Shown here in pieces: positions 45,806 to 55,364 of a stretch of 64,000 bases of DNA; the stretch's first letter is position 1; each line of letters begins with the position of its first letter. The stretch is taken from contig OX235263.1 in assembly GCA_944472135.2 (NCBI GenBank), forward strand, positions 10,523,517-10,587,516, written 5' to 3'. The notes beneath the pieces were generated by a model. The model was not told the origin of the DNA, ran no database searches, and was given only the letters and a program-made list of their open reading frames with translations. The translations under genes and the position numbers were made by a program. Source of the stretch: Trichobilharzia regenti (Eukaryota; Platyhelminthes; Trematoda; Strigeidida; Schistosomatidae).

Positions 45806-46235
45806 GGTTTGTAGGGATTTGATTGGTTGCAGAATAATTGGAAAACCAAGAGGGAGTACTAGACAGCTGTTTCGTCCTAATTTGGGACTCTTCAGCAGTA
45901 CGCACACACCGGGACCTGAACCCAGGACCTTCTGTTTACAAGGCGAGCTCATATACCATTAAGCCACTGAGACACGATCCAATGGCCAATACATGAATTC
46001 TAACTTTTGTCAATTCACGACATAGCGTGATCACTAGCCAATGTCTTCATCGAGTATTTGTCCTCACACCCGACCTGCTGCACCATACTAGTCACGACTT
46101 CTCACTAGAACCCCAGGTAACTACCTATCTGAATAGGGCAAGTCGCCAGTGAGCATCTCATCGATATTCAAGTATTGGTTTGCAGTGGTTCGGTTGATTG
46201 ATTACAGGATTTCATCGTGAGCTGACATTGAATCG
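45806..46235 (-). repeat. Hammerhead family-B repeat, complete unit with intact ribozyme
   Basis: Minus strand. Unit contains, 5' to 3': gcgacttgccctattcagat…, accccaggtaac/ggttctagtgaga-type segment, the tRNA-like head (tcagtggcttaatggtatat…gaaggtcctgggttcaggtcc), the ribozyme at 45856-45901, and the tail. At the right end the sequence agtattggtttgcagtggtt (46166-46185) restarts a second unit, so the array is head to tail. Confidence 0.8.
45856..45901 (-). ncRNA. Hammerhead ribozyme, family B, all core residues present
   Basis: 5' to 3' on the minus strand: stem I gtactg; core ctgaaga; stem II gtcc, loop caaatta, ggac; gaa; stem III acag/ctgt (a self-complementary octamer without a loop); cleavage-site c; then tagtac closing stem I (one G-U pair). 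It matches the type-I hammerhead consensus CUGANGA…GAA…UH. The loopless stem III is the same peculiarity as in the schistosome Sm-alpha ribozyme, known to favour action as a dimer. Confidence 0.85.
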
Positions 46236-46380
46236 ATCGACGGGAAAATCCAAACTGAATCAATAATACCCGTTGCACAAAAGTTGGCTGTCGTGGTCCA
46301 AGTGATCTTATGGTCCAGATGACAAGTTCAAACAGGACGAAATGCTCATCCTGGATTCTACTGCTTGTCACCATTCACTA
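46236..46380 (+). repeat. Sm-alpha-type repeat, 3'-to-5' junction and deleted head
   Basis: Begins with the unit 3' end (atcgatcgacgggaaaatcc…), followed directly by the unit 5' start (cccgttgcacaaaagttggc). Most of the tRNA head is deleted, and it continues with the ribozyme tccag-atgacaa…ggac-gaaa-tgctcatc-ctgga, which is degenerate. Confidence 0.7.
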
Positions 46381-47149
46381 AGTAGTGTCATAAAGTGGTT
46401 GGGTTAATTAGAACATAGGTACTGCTGACACTAAACCTAATGAAACACCATAACTCAATACTGATAATAACCATTCACCCTCAATTTCTGCACATTGTGC
46501 TTCGAAATCGGTCTGGAGATCTACGGATTCACTTAACACAAAAAATAAGGTCTGGATTTTTAATGCTAAAAAAAATATCTAGTGTTTTACCCCTTTATGC
46601 TTCAGTGACTTCGGACATGCACATATCATCACCAAGACCTTCTGCAGACTTTCATGCACACCTGCATTCACTGAATACTGATGATCATAGTACCAATCAG
46701 AAAAGATAAACAAGAATACATTCTACTAACCAACCAACCAAGAAGATACTATCTAGCGAATAGGCACAAGAAGATGGAGGTTGACTGAAAATACACTGAG
46801 GCGATCTGCACAGATCTTCTTCATGAAAATCAATCTTATTCGAAATACACACAAAATCTTCTGCTCCACAAACTGATTCTTCGAAAGTTCTCCTCCAGTC
46901 TTAATCCCTTTTTCATAAGATAGTTTACCAAATTAAAGATGTCATAGTGAAACCTAGTAATGCAGATTGAAACACCTAGAAGGACAATAGAACTGTTCTC
47001 CACCAGTTACTAATCATTCATTTCTCCACTGTCTAGTCATAGAGAGTGAATAGGAGACTTTTCAAGGCAATTCTAAATGAAGGATTCCAAAGAAACATAT
47101 CTTAGTCCATCCACTAAAGTAGGTTCCTCATCAAAAAACTGAAGTTATA
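46381..47149. other. No gene; very diverged LINE remnant possible
   Basis: 46500-46580 (gaaatcggtctggagatcta … aaggtctggatttttaatgc) faintly resembles an RTE C-terminal segment. The open frame 46440-46709 is not supported as a gene. Confidence 0.4.
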
Positions 47150-47238
47150 GTCAGAGAATTATTGAAAACTAGAGGGTCTTAAGCGGCTGTTTCATCCTAG
47201 TTTGGAATTTCTCAGAGGTGCGAACCTATGGCCAGAAC
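47150..47238 (-). repeat. Hammerhead family-B fragment
   Basis: Minus strand ctctgagaaattccaaacta-gga-tgaaa-cagccgct; core broken, head missing. Confidence 0.5.
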
Positions 47239-47847
47239 CATTCAATGCCTACTAATTCCTTTAAGTAGAAATCTCCTGAACGTCATTATTACTTTCTTTC
47301 GAAGTGTTTACCTTCGCTTCTAATAATAATAATCCACTTTATTCCAAAAACAGCACTACCTATAATACAGAATGAAATTCTCAGCATTTGTCCCAATATT
47401 GCGTCTGATTTACTCAAAATATAAATAAAATTAAAAATTAAAACGAAAGTAACCAGAGGAATTTGTCCATATTCACGGCTAAATGTCAAAAATATTCATA
47501 GTACAAAATGAGAATAATAAATATAATAATAGTAATAATAACAGTGAGTTTCTTGAATTGAATTTTTGATTTTCCCGTCAATTGATTGGACCGAAGTGCT
47601 CGGTCTCAGGTTGACATGTCGGCTTCTTGTGCAGATGCCTCGACGATGTCTGGGCATTTAATTAGTATACGATTGGTGGATGGTGGCTAGCAGTGGAATC
47701 CAGGATGCGCATGTCGTCCTATTTGGGACTCGTCGCCGACATGTCAACCTGAGACCGAGCACTTCGGTCCAATAAATCGACGGGAAAATCAAAAATTCAA
47801 TTCAATAATTAATATATGACCCGTTGCACAAGAGGTGGCTCTCGTGG

Positions 47848-47928
47848 CCCAAGTAGTCTAGTGGACAACGCTTTGGCATTTGAAACTATGGGCACTGGGT
47901 TCGAGCCCCGGTGGGAACATCATCACTC
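47848..47928 (+). promoter_or_regulatory. tRNA-like Pol III head of the Sm-alpha repeat
   Basis: A-box-like tagtctagtgg (about 47852-47862) and a consensus B box gggttcgagcccc (about 47898-47910). Confidence 0.65.
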
Positions 47929-47945
47929 ACTGAGAAATGCAGGTA

Positions 47946-47993
47946 CATCCAGATGACGAGTCCCAAATAGGACGAAATGCGTGTTGTCCTGGA
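47946..47993 (+). ncRNA. Sm-alpha hammerhead ribozyme, core-mutated
   Basis: catccag / atgacga / gtcc-caaata-ggac / gaaa / tgcgtgttgtc / ctggat. Stem I and II are perfect. The first core base is A instead of C, and stem III has three extra bases, so activity is unlikely. Confidence 0.8.
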
Positions 47994-48090
47994 TTTCATT
48001 GCTAGCCACCATCCACCAATCGTATAACAGTGAGTTTCCTCCAAATAATATTGCCGATTCAGTTTGGAAACTTAAGCATATTATAGATTA

Positions 48091-48240
48091 ATATATGTGT
48101 AAAACTTGGGCACTGTGATAGTAAGTAATTCCATATTAGTTTGTTTATTAGATGTATCACACAGTTTAACAGTATTGTATACTGGTATACAATACTGTTT
48201 CACTGTGTGATACATTTAATAAACAAACTAATATGGAATT
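48091..48240. repeat. 150-bp palindromic insertion (PLE-end fold-back)
   Basis: Arms 48127-48182 and 48185-48240 are inverted repeats around a 2-nt centre (gtatac-tg-gtatac). Flanked by gc[a/g]tattatagatta at 48076-48090 and 48241-48255. The arm (aattccatattagtttgttt and complement) matches the PLE 3' terminus at 15490-15560. Confidence 0.85.
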
Positions 48241-49039
48241 GCGTATTATAGATTATTGAATCGAACGTTCTGTTGATACAGTATAGTGAGGGGAAAGACA
48301 GGATTGTCAGTTATAACATAGCTTAAATGATATTCACACTTATGAAAAAAAAATGGAGACGATTATAAATATAAGAAGAACAATAACAATAAAGCTTGAT
48401 GTTGCAAGGGTGAAGGAAATGGTTGATTTAATAGCGCAAAGAAGGTTAGTTAGTTCATGTGTGGCACTATTTTCATCACATAAATTACATGCCAAACATG
48501 GTATAGTGGAATTTTTGTACTTAGACACACGTGCATAAAGTCTTCTGAAAAGACTTATTCTTTTATCCGAGGAGACACAAAGTTAGAGCTGTGGGTAAAG
48601 TGGATGCTCACAGTCTGACAAAGTTCCTTTAAAAAATTTGTTGTATGAAATCAAGCGCCTATCAATAACGATGTAAAAAAACATGGTCCAGTGGGACGCC
48701 ACTCGCCCTACTGATCTACAGTCTTCAGAGTTCTACGAAGTATGACACAGTCCTTTTAGGCAATGCAGGAAAGAACAAGGGTGAACAGGCAATAAGAATA
48801 GGTAAGATACACGAGTCGACAAACTGTAAGAAAAGGTGGGTTGCAGTTATGCCAGAGTGCTTTAACTTCTGAATGTAAAGAGTCAGAAGAAATATTCTTT
48901 AAGAAATCGCTTAGATAAGGGAAGACAAGGATAGGTGGAAAGAAAGAATTAATCCAAGATACTTAACATCAGATTTGATTTCTATATCACTGTCATCAAT
49001 TTCGCAACGGTCACAGGAATTAACAGCTTCACCTAACTT

Positions 49040-49522
49040 TCATTTACATCGGAAACTGAAATTAACAGTCTGACATTTGGAAGGATTTAGTTTAAGGCTG
49101 TTAGACGAAGACCATTTGCTAACTCCTGAGAGAAAGCTGTTCATCTTAGTACAGTCTAGCTGGAAGTTAACAGACATTGAAATAGTTAGATCGTCCGCAT
49201 ACTTAACAAAGTTCATTTTATCAGAGTGAGGCAAGTCATGCAAGAAGAAAGAAAACAGAAAATTATAAAGGACAGCCCCTTGACGAACACCAACCTCAGT
49301 GAGCAAAGAAGTGGACGACTTTCCCTGACATACAGTGTACTGCTGTCTTCCTGAGAAATAATAATGCAGCCGCTTGATAACCCAACAGTCAGTTTGAGTT
49401 TCAGCAAGCTTGTTTAACAAAATGTCCATAGGTACTGAGTGGAAAGCAGATGTGTAATCTAGCAAGGTGCAGCGAACAAATTTGGCCCTCTTGTCTAAGC
49501 TGGAGACAGTGTTATGATGCAA
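49040..49522 (-). pseudogene. CR1-like LINE reverse transcriptase fragment, open
   Basis: 160 codons without a stop. LDYTSAFHSVPMDILLNKLAE (RT motif A region, about residues 17-37), WVIKRLHYYFSGRQQYTVC, GVRQGAVLYNFLFSFFLHDLP, catalytic KYADDLTISMSV (about residues 107-118), and SNSLKLNPSKCQTVNFSF. Both catalytic Asp of YADD are present. It is bounded by stops on both sides and lacks endonuclease and N-terminal domains, so it is a fragment. Confidence 0.85.
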
Positions 49523-49680
49523 GACTGAAGCTGCATCTAAAGTACTTCTACTATTTTAGTAGGTGAGTTGTTTGGAATCGTTAAAGGCTTTAAGTGAAGG
49601 TTTAAGATTAAGTAAGAATAACTTCTCCATAGTTATTAGAAAAGGATAGGCAATAGAATCTATTCATAGGATCTGTTTCT

Positions 49681-50249
49681 AGGATCTTCATAATTCATAG
49701 CTATGCACCACTGTATGCAAATAAAAGATATTTGAGTCAATTAAATAACCGTCTGTCTACTAATCTTACTCACTATTCCATCTGCAACCAACGTTTTTCA
49801 GACTATGTAGCTAAATAAAAGTGTTGTAACTGAAACTACGACCTGGGGAACTATGAGCAACGACTAACTTAATGCGCAGGCTAATCTGTCCTAATCGAAC
49901 GTCAACAACAACAATAATAACACCACCTGCACGCAAAGACTAAAGAAAAGACTGGACGTGGATAAAAAGGCTTATACTGTCTCAAACAACAGTCGAAATA
50001 CTAGGCAGCAACTCTCTATGTATACAGTTAGGGCGACCTTGAAAATGCAGGTATTCAGTGATGCATTGAAAGCACTAACAGACAATAGAAATCCAGTAAT
50101 CGAAACAGAGGCGAAGATAAAGGGATCACGCCAGTGCGCGATAACTCCTTGTAAGAGTTATTTTAAGGTTTTAGGCAAAATTAGGCAAAACTAAGTGTAT
50201 GTAACAGTATGATAAAAAAATATTATCCGGCAAAGTTCAACATTAAGTA
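49681..50249. other. No recognised gene
   Basis: A 78-codon plus-strand frame (49958-50194) resembles nothing I know. It has a (CAA)n run just upstream (49902-49920) and may be decayed LINE ORF1-like sequence; unsupported. Confidence 0.35.
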
Positions 50250-50434
50250 CAGGTGGCACAGCAGTTAGGACTCTCGCCGACCACGCACATGGTCCGGGGT
50301 TCGATCCCTTTCCAAAGCACACTCCATATCAATGATCGGCCTGCTAAATTTGGGCTACCGATATCACGTGCTCAAAAAATTCCATATTTGTATCAAAAAT
50401 ACTGTGTGAAGTCAGGCTGTATATTAAAAAGAGA
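50250..50434 (+). mobile_element. tRNA-headed SINE with CR1-type tail
   Basis: Head ggtggcacagcagttaggac, B box gggttcgatccc (50297-50308), middle tcaatgatcggcctgctaaa, tail aaaattccatatttgtatca…gtgtgaagtcaggctgtat. Confidence 0.8.
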
Positions 50435-51130
50435 CTACCAATCATCAAGTGACCTTGAACGCACCAATCAAAGGAAGGAGGCATTTTTGTGTATGGAATA
50501 CACATATTTATGAGAAAAATGCATAAAAACTCTTTAAAACTGTTACATAGGATACCTTTAGCTCACATGTGATAAAAACGTCTCCCAGTTCAGCATACGA
50601 GTATCAACTGAAAAGTTACTCCACCTCCTATAAGTATACATTCATCGAAATGACTAAAAAGAACATCCTTTCGAGATCCATTGATAGCCCTAATCCTTTT
50701 TTTTCAACCTTCGTCAAAAGCCTTCTATAGAATTGATGTGTGTCACTGTAATAGAATCCACAAAAAATCATTAGAACGGTTCACTCTGTGATGAACGTAT
50801 CCAAAGGATAATAGGTAGTTCTAACCTTTCCATTCATCTGTGTGTATCACAGATTCCTGTTTCACAAGTCCAGCGATATAAGGTAATTAGACAGTTGATT
50901 TTCTATCGGCTATCCTTACTTTTGGCAGTAATCAATAACACATTCATTTCTTTGTTATTGCTCACCACGAAGCTCTGGAAATTATTGAATTCTGTTAACT
51001 TTCGAACGCTTAAACACTGAATTTCCTATTATTAATTACTAATACTTATAACAGAGTTTTTGGACGTTTGTATCCATTGAAAAAAATCCACACGCAAAAT
51101 TGCATACATAATTGAATTGATATCTTCAAG
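50435..51130. other. No recognisable feature
   Basis: AT-rich flank of the RTE copy; no supported frame. Confidence 0.45.
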
Positions 51131-51423
51131 TTGGCCCAAGTCGGTGAGTCTGTGATTTTGGTATAATTTTAGTTAACTGTGCTGAACTATATTGCATGTT
51201 GTTTTATTGTATCGTTGTTGTCGCTTTTTGCCCTTTTTGCTGTGAATTGTTTTCCTTTTGCTGGTGTTGTTCTGATTGTTTTATCCCTTGTTTTCCGATT
51301 TCAAGGAGAGCAACTCACAAGGTCGCTTCTCTCTAAACTTTATCTTAATGTAACATTCCTTTCTCAGGCGTGAGGCTAGCAACCCCACCCTGTAAACAAT
51401 ATTGCTACAGAAACTTCAGCACG

Positions 51424-52344
51424 ATGAACCTCTCTGCACCAAAAGAAAAAGTCTGTGTGGGGACATGGAACGTCCGAACTATGTACGAGACAGGGAAAGC
51501 TGCCCAGATCGCAAACGAGATGAAAAGATACGGAATCCAAGTGCTGGGAATATGTGAAAGCAGATGGAACGGGAATGGACTCACCAAATTGTCAACGGGT
51601 GAGTCAGTGATCTACTCCGGTCACCCAGAAGATAACCACACGCACACCGAGGGCGTGGCTATCATGATGTCACCAACGGCAACAAAGGCCCTGATGCAAT
51701 GGGAGGCGACCTCGTCCAGGATAATGACCGCCAGATTCAACTCCAAAGGAAGGAAAGTGTCAATCATACAATGTTATGCACCCACAAACAACGCAGACCT
51801 CGAAAAGAAAGAAGAATTCTACAGACAACTACAGGCAACAATGGACAATACTCCAGCTGGCGACATTAAAATACTAATGGGAGACATGAACGCCAAGCTA
51901 GGACCAGACAACACAGGAAGGGAACTCATCATGGGTAGAGAAGCTCTCGGAGAAATGAATGAAAATGGAGAACTCTTCGCCGACTTCTGCGCCTTCAACG
52001 AACTAGTGATTGGTGGCAGTGTATACAAACACAAAGATATCCACAAGGCTACATGGGTGTCACCAGATGGAAAAACCAAAAACCAAATCGACTTCATCTC
52101 AATGCTGCTCAAGGAAGTGGAGGCGCAGCCTACTGGACACAAAAGTAAGAAGAGGAGCAGACGTTGGCTCAGACCACTATCTCGTACAAGGGACAATCCA
52201 AATCAAACTAAAAGCTTTCAGAGAAGGAGGAGCTGCAGACAGACCACAAGCCAAGTTCAACACTCAAAAGCTGAAGGACCAGGCTACAAAGGACATCTTC
52301 ATTGCAAGCATAAAGGACAAAGCCGAGAAACAAATCAACACTAG
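51424..52344 (+). pseudogene. RTE APE-type endonuclease domain (copy 1)
   Basis: From ATG 51424 (MNLSAPKEKVCVGTWNVRTM): TWNVRTM, LGICESRWNG (catalytic Glu), IIQCYAPTNN, ILMGDMNAKLGP and TWVSPDGKTKNQIDFI. The C-terminal SDH motif (GADVGSDHYLV) lies in the +1 frame because of a frameshift near 52100-52120, after which this frame reads nonsense to 52344. The start was chosen because the conserved protein begins here; the frame is open further upstream into the 5' UTR. Confidence 0.88.
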
Positions 52345-53136
52345 CGAAGAGGTCGGCGTCGAAAAGCACTGGGACAACTTGAAAACGGTGTGGACTCAAA
52401 CCTGCATGGAAGTTCTAGGCAGAAAGAAGAGACAGGACAAACAGTGGCTCACTATGGACACTTGGAAACTAATAGAAGAGAGAAGGACGGAGAAACAAAA
52501 GATTATCCAGTGCACTGACGAGCAACAAAAACAGGAGTTGAATGCAAGCTACAATACACTGAACAAAAGAGTAGAGAAGAGCGCCAGGGAAGACAAAAGA
52601 AAATATTATGAAACCATGGGAAGTGAAGCAGAACAAGCTGCAGGCAAAGGAGACCTCGCCACACTCTACCAAACAACTAGGCACCTATCGGGCAAACGTT
52701 CGACACAGATTAAGCCAGTAAAGGATGACAATGGAAAGTCAATCACCAAAGAGGTGGAGCAAAGAAAACACTGGGCCAAGCACTTCAAAAGACTTCTAAA
52801 TCGAGTGCCACCTACAACGCGCCCAACAATACCGACAATGGAAGCAGAACTACTAGTGAACATCAACCCCCCCTCACGAAATCAGAAGTCCTAAATGCAA
52901 TCAAGATGCTAAAAGCTGGAGAAGCAGCAGAACTAGATGGAATCTCAGCAGAAGCACTGAAAATGGACCCAGAGACAACAGCGGACCTGATGACACCACT
53001 ACTGGAGAAAGTGTGGAAAGAGGGCAAAGCACCCGAGGATTGGAAGGAAGGATACTTATTCAAACTGTCAAAGAAGGGAGATTTAAGTCAATGTAAAAAC
53101 TGGCTCGGAATTATTCTCCTGTCCATCCCAAGTTAA
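52120..53136 (+). pseudogene. RTE linker and RT N-terminal part (copy 1)
   Basis: Two frames. First (to 52894): RRGADVGSDHYLVQ, then a Lys/Glu-rich linker with EKHWDNLKTVWTQTCMEVLG and YYETMGSEAEQAAGKGDLA, ending before a frameshift in a C run at about 52867. Second (52906-53136): RT motif 1 LKAGEAAELDGISAEALK and motif 2 APEDWKEGYLFKLSKKGDL. It ends at a TAA (53134-53136) within SIPS-K-LSR, where other copies have Lys; copy 2 has the same stop. Confidence 0.85.
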
Positions 53137-53149
53137 ATATTGAGCCGCA

Positions 53150-54466
53150 TCATCCTGGAGAGAATTAAACACGCCAACCTGGATGAAAAACTTTGACTGG
53201 AACAGGCCGGATTCATGGGAAACAAATCATGCATTGATCAAATCGCCACTTTACGAATCATCATTTAACAAAGCTTAGAATGGCAGTCACCTGTCCACCT
53301 TACTCAACTTCGTCGACTTAGAAAAGGTTTTCAACAGCCTAGATCGAGAGGTGATTTGGCAACTACTTCGTTACTACCAAGGGGTGCCATCGACAATTAT
53401 ACATCTCATCCAACAGTTATACGACAGTGCTGCATGCCGAGTAATCCACAACGGGAAACTTACGGAAGCCTTCGAAGTGAGGACGGGAGTGAGACAAGGC
53501 TGTTTAATATCGACAATGACCTTTCTGATTACAGTGGATTGGATAATGTGACAGACAGCGGCGGGCAATGAGTAAACAGGCATTAAATGGACTCACACAA
53601 AATACTTGGAGGATATGGATTTCGCCGACGATATATGCCTGATTTCTCACAAACCGGAAGATATGCAAGTGAAAAGCAACAAGTTGACAGAGGAAGAAGC
53701 ATCAAAGATAGGACATTCCTTCAGGTGAACATAGACAAAACAGAGGTGATGAAGATTCCTGGCCAACACCAACAGCAGCAACAACAACAGACAACAATCA
53801 GCCAGCATAAATGGGAGGAACCTGAAAGAAGCAACCTCCTTTACCTACCGACCTGGGAAACATCGTTCCAGCTACAGGTAGAAGGAACTGACGAGGATAT
53901 CAAAGTAGAGAGGATCAAGAAAGCAAGACAAGCTTTCATTACTCTCAAGTATGTGTGGAGGTGAGGCGCACTCAGAATCAAAAATAAGATCCAGACTTTC
54001 AACTCATATGTGAAGTCAGTGCTACTCGCTATACGGATCAGAGACTTGGCGAGTCATAATGAGCATATCAAACAAACTTCAGACCTTCATCAACTGTTGT
54101 CTTCGCTCAATGCTACTCAAGATCAGATGGCTGGCCAGAAAAGATCACCAACAGGAAGGGATCTCTGGCAATCAGCGAACCAATCAGGAACCGATTGTGA
54201 AACAAATATGCAGGAAGAAATGGAGATGGATTGGCCATACACTGGGGAAACCATCAAGTAACATCACTAGACAAGCCATCACTCGAGTGGAACCCGAAAG
54301 GGAAGCGGGCGGCGAGTTGGTCGTCAGATCAAGGGTGACTTGGAGGAGGTCATGTGAGGAGGAGATGAAAGCATGTGGGAAGACTTGGAGCGGAGTGAAA
54401 AAGTTAGCAGAAAACCGAAGCCAATGGAGACGTGCAGCTGAAGCCCTATGTTCCTCTAGGAACTAA
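53150..54466 (+). pseudogene. RTE RT palm and C-terminal region (copy 1)
   Basis: Broken by several stops and shifts. AGFMGNKSCIDQIATLRII (about 53210-53265), QLYDSAACRVIHNGKLTEAF…TGVRQGCLIS (53400-53515), catalytic FADD (53621-53632), VNIDKTEVMKI (about 53728-53758), Gln tract (53764-53790), then KWRWIGHTLGKPSSNITRQAI and EEMKACGKTWSGVKKLAENR to 54466. Confidence 0.85.
53764..53795 (+). repeat. Glutamine-coding CAA/CAG tract in the RTE ORF
   Basis: Encodes a Gln-rich run directly after the KTEVMKI box. Equivalent tracts of other lengths occur at the same ORF position in the copies at 12.5, 17.5, 21.7, 27.4, 44.3 and 58.5 kb. Confidence 0.8.
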
Positions 54467-54489
54467 AGGATATAATAATAATTAAATAA

Positions 54490-54960
54490 TAATGTCAGCA
54501 CATGATTAAATCCTCCATGCAATCAAACAACATCCCTACAAAATCAATACTTGAAAATTAATCTGTGCTCACTAGAGACTGGCCCTATTCAGGCAGTTAA
54601 CCTGGGGTTCTAGTGGGAAGCCGTGACCACTAGGGTACAGCAGGTTGAAGATGAGACAGTAACTCATCGAAGAAGACATTGCGAAGTGGTCGCGCTACGT
54701 CGTGAATTGGCAGAAGTTAGAATTCAAGGACCATTGGATCGGGTCCCAGTGGCTTAATGGTCTACGAGCTAGCCTTGTAACCAGTAGGTCCTGGGTTCGA
54801 ATCCCGGTGGGTGAGAACTGCTGAAGAGTCCCAAACTAGGACAAATCAGCTGTCCAGTACTCCCAGGTTTTCCAGTGGTTTTCTAGGTGATGTCAGCTCA
54901 TGATTAAATCCTCCATGCAATCAAACAAAATCTCTACAAACCAATACTTGAAAATAATAA
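54490..54960 (+). repeat. Hammerhead family-B tandem (one unit plus duplicated end)
   Basis: catgattaaatcctccatgc occurs at about 54501 and again at about 54899, so the repeat period is roughly 398 bp. Between lie the unit start (gctcactagagactggccct), the tRNA-like head (gggttcgaatcccgg B box) and the ribozyme (about 54811-54862), whose GAAA is altered to aaat. It directly follows the RTE 3' tail. Confidence 0.8.
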
Positions 54961-55364
54961 TATAATAAATCCTTTCTGTAGACAGGTTTCATATAAGCAC
55001 CCGAACATTATTTACTTGTTCACGACCACGGTTGTATTTTTTCTTTAATAAGGCGGTGTCATCCAAATGTACGACGACACCTTCTCCTCCCAATAACAAA
55101 GTAAGCCTCTCCATTTTCAGTGACTCGATATCCCTGCAGTGCTGCTACCAATGTACACATCGGACCGTTCAAGATCTTTTCTGATTGGTAGTTGGTGGTG
55201 CCTAAAGTTTAACTTTTCCCATTATCCTAGTTAATGCCACTCACTGTTTGATTATTAGCTACAATAGACTTAAAATACACAAAGGTTTAACAAAAAGGCA
55301 TTAACAGTTCTACATTATAGCAAAAATATTCATTCAGACATCTATAAAACACAAGATAATTCAG
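54961..55364. other. No recognisable feature
   Basis: Unclassified; no supported frame. Confidence 0.45.

Larger units (their letters stand above)
47553..48023. mobile_element. Sm-alpha fold-back composite flanked by 15-bp TSD
   Basis: ataacagtgagtttc occurs at 47538-47552 and 48024-48038. Between them: a minus-strand Sm-alpha 3' part (47553-47737), a plus-strand 3' end (47738-47808) that is an inverted copy of 47554-47622, and then a plus-strand 5' part with tRNA head and ribozyme (47815-48023). The 3' end is joined directly to a 5' start, as in a dimer. Confidence 0.85.
47324..49680 (-). mobile_element. CR1-like (SR1-like) LINE, 3' part with two nested insertions
   Basis: Minus strand. 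The 3' end at 47324-47390 has the tail motif (complement of gctgagaatttcattctgta…ttggaataaag). Coding parts: YLACNLCDENSATHELTNLL (about 48470-48520), then upstream SVSKWSSSNSLKLNPSKCQTVNFSF and the RT domain. Interrupted by the hammerhead composite 47553-48023 and the palindrome 48091-48240, each with a 15-bp target duplication. The left part reaches RT N-terminal sequence near 49650. Confidence 0.82.
51131..54475 (+). mobile_element. RTE-clade LINE, near full length (copy 1)
   Basis: About 3.3 kb from the 5' end (ttggcccaagtcggtgagtc, also the end of copy 2) through a 290-bp 5' UTR and a broken ORF to the 3' end (ccctatgttcctctagg… and (aat)n). Order: APE-type endonuclease, linker, reverse transcriptase, C-terminal region with a Gln tract. 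Matches copy 2 (57867-61190, minus) throughout. Confidence 0.92.

Noticed and set aside
46440..46709. 89-codon plus-strand frame
   Set aside because: Overlaps a faint RTE remnant and shows no recognisable domain.
54490..54960. CRISPR-like array
   Set aside because: The period is about 400 bp with a tRNA-like head and ribozyme, and the genome is clearly eukaryotic.
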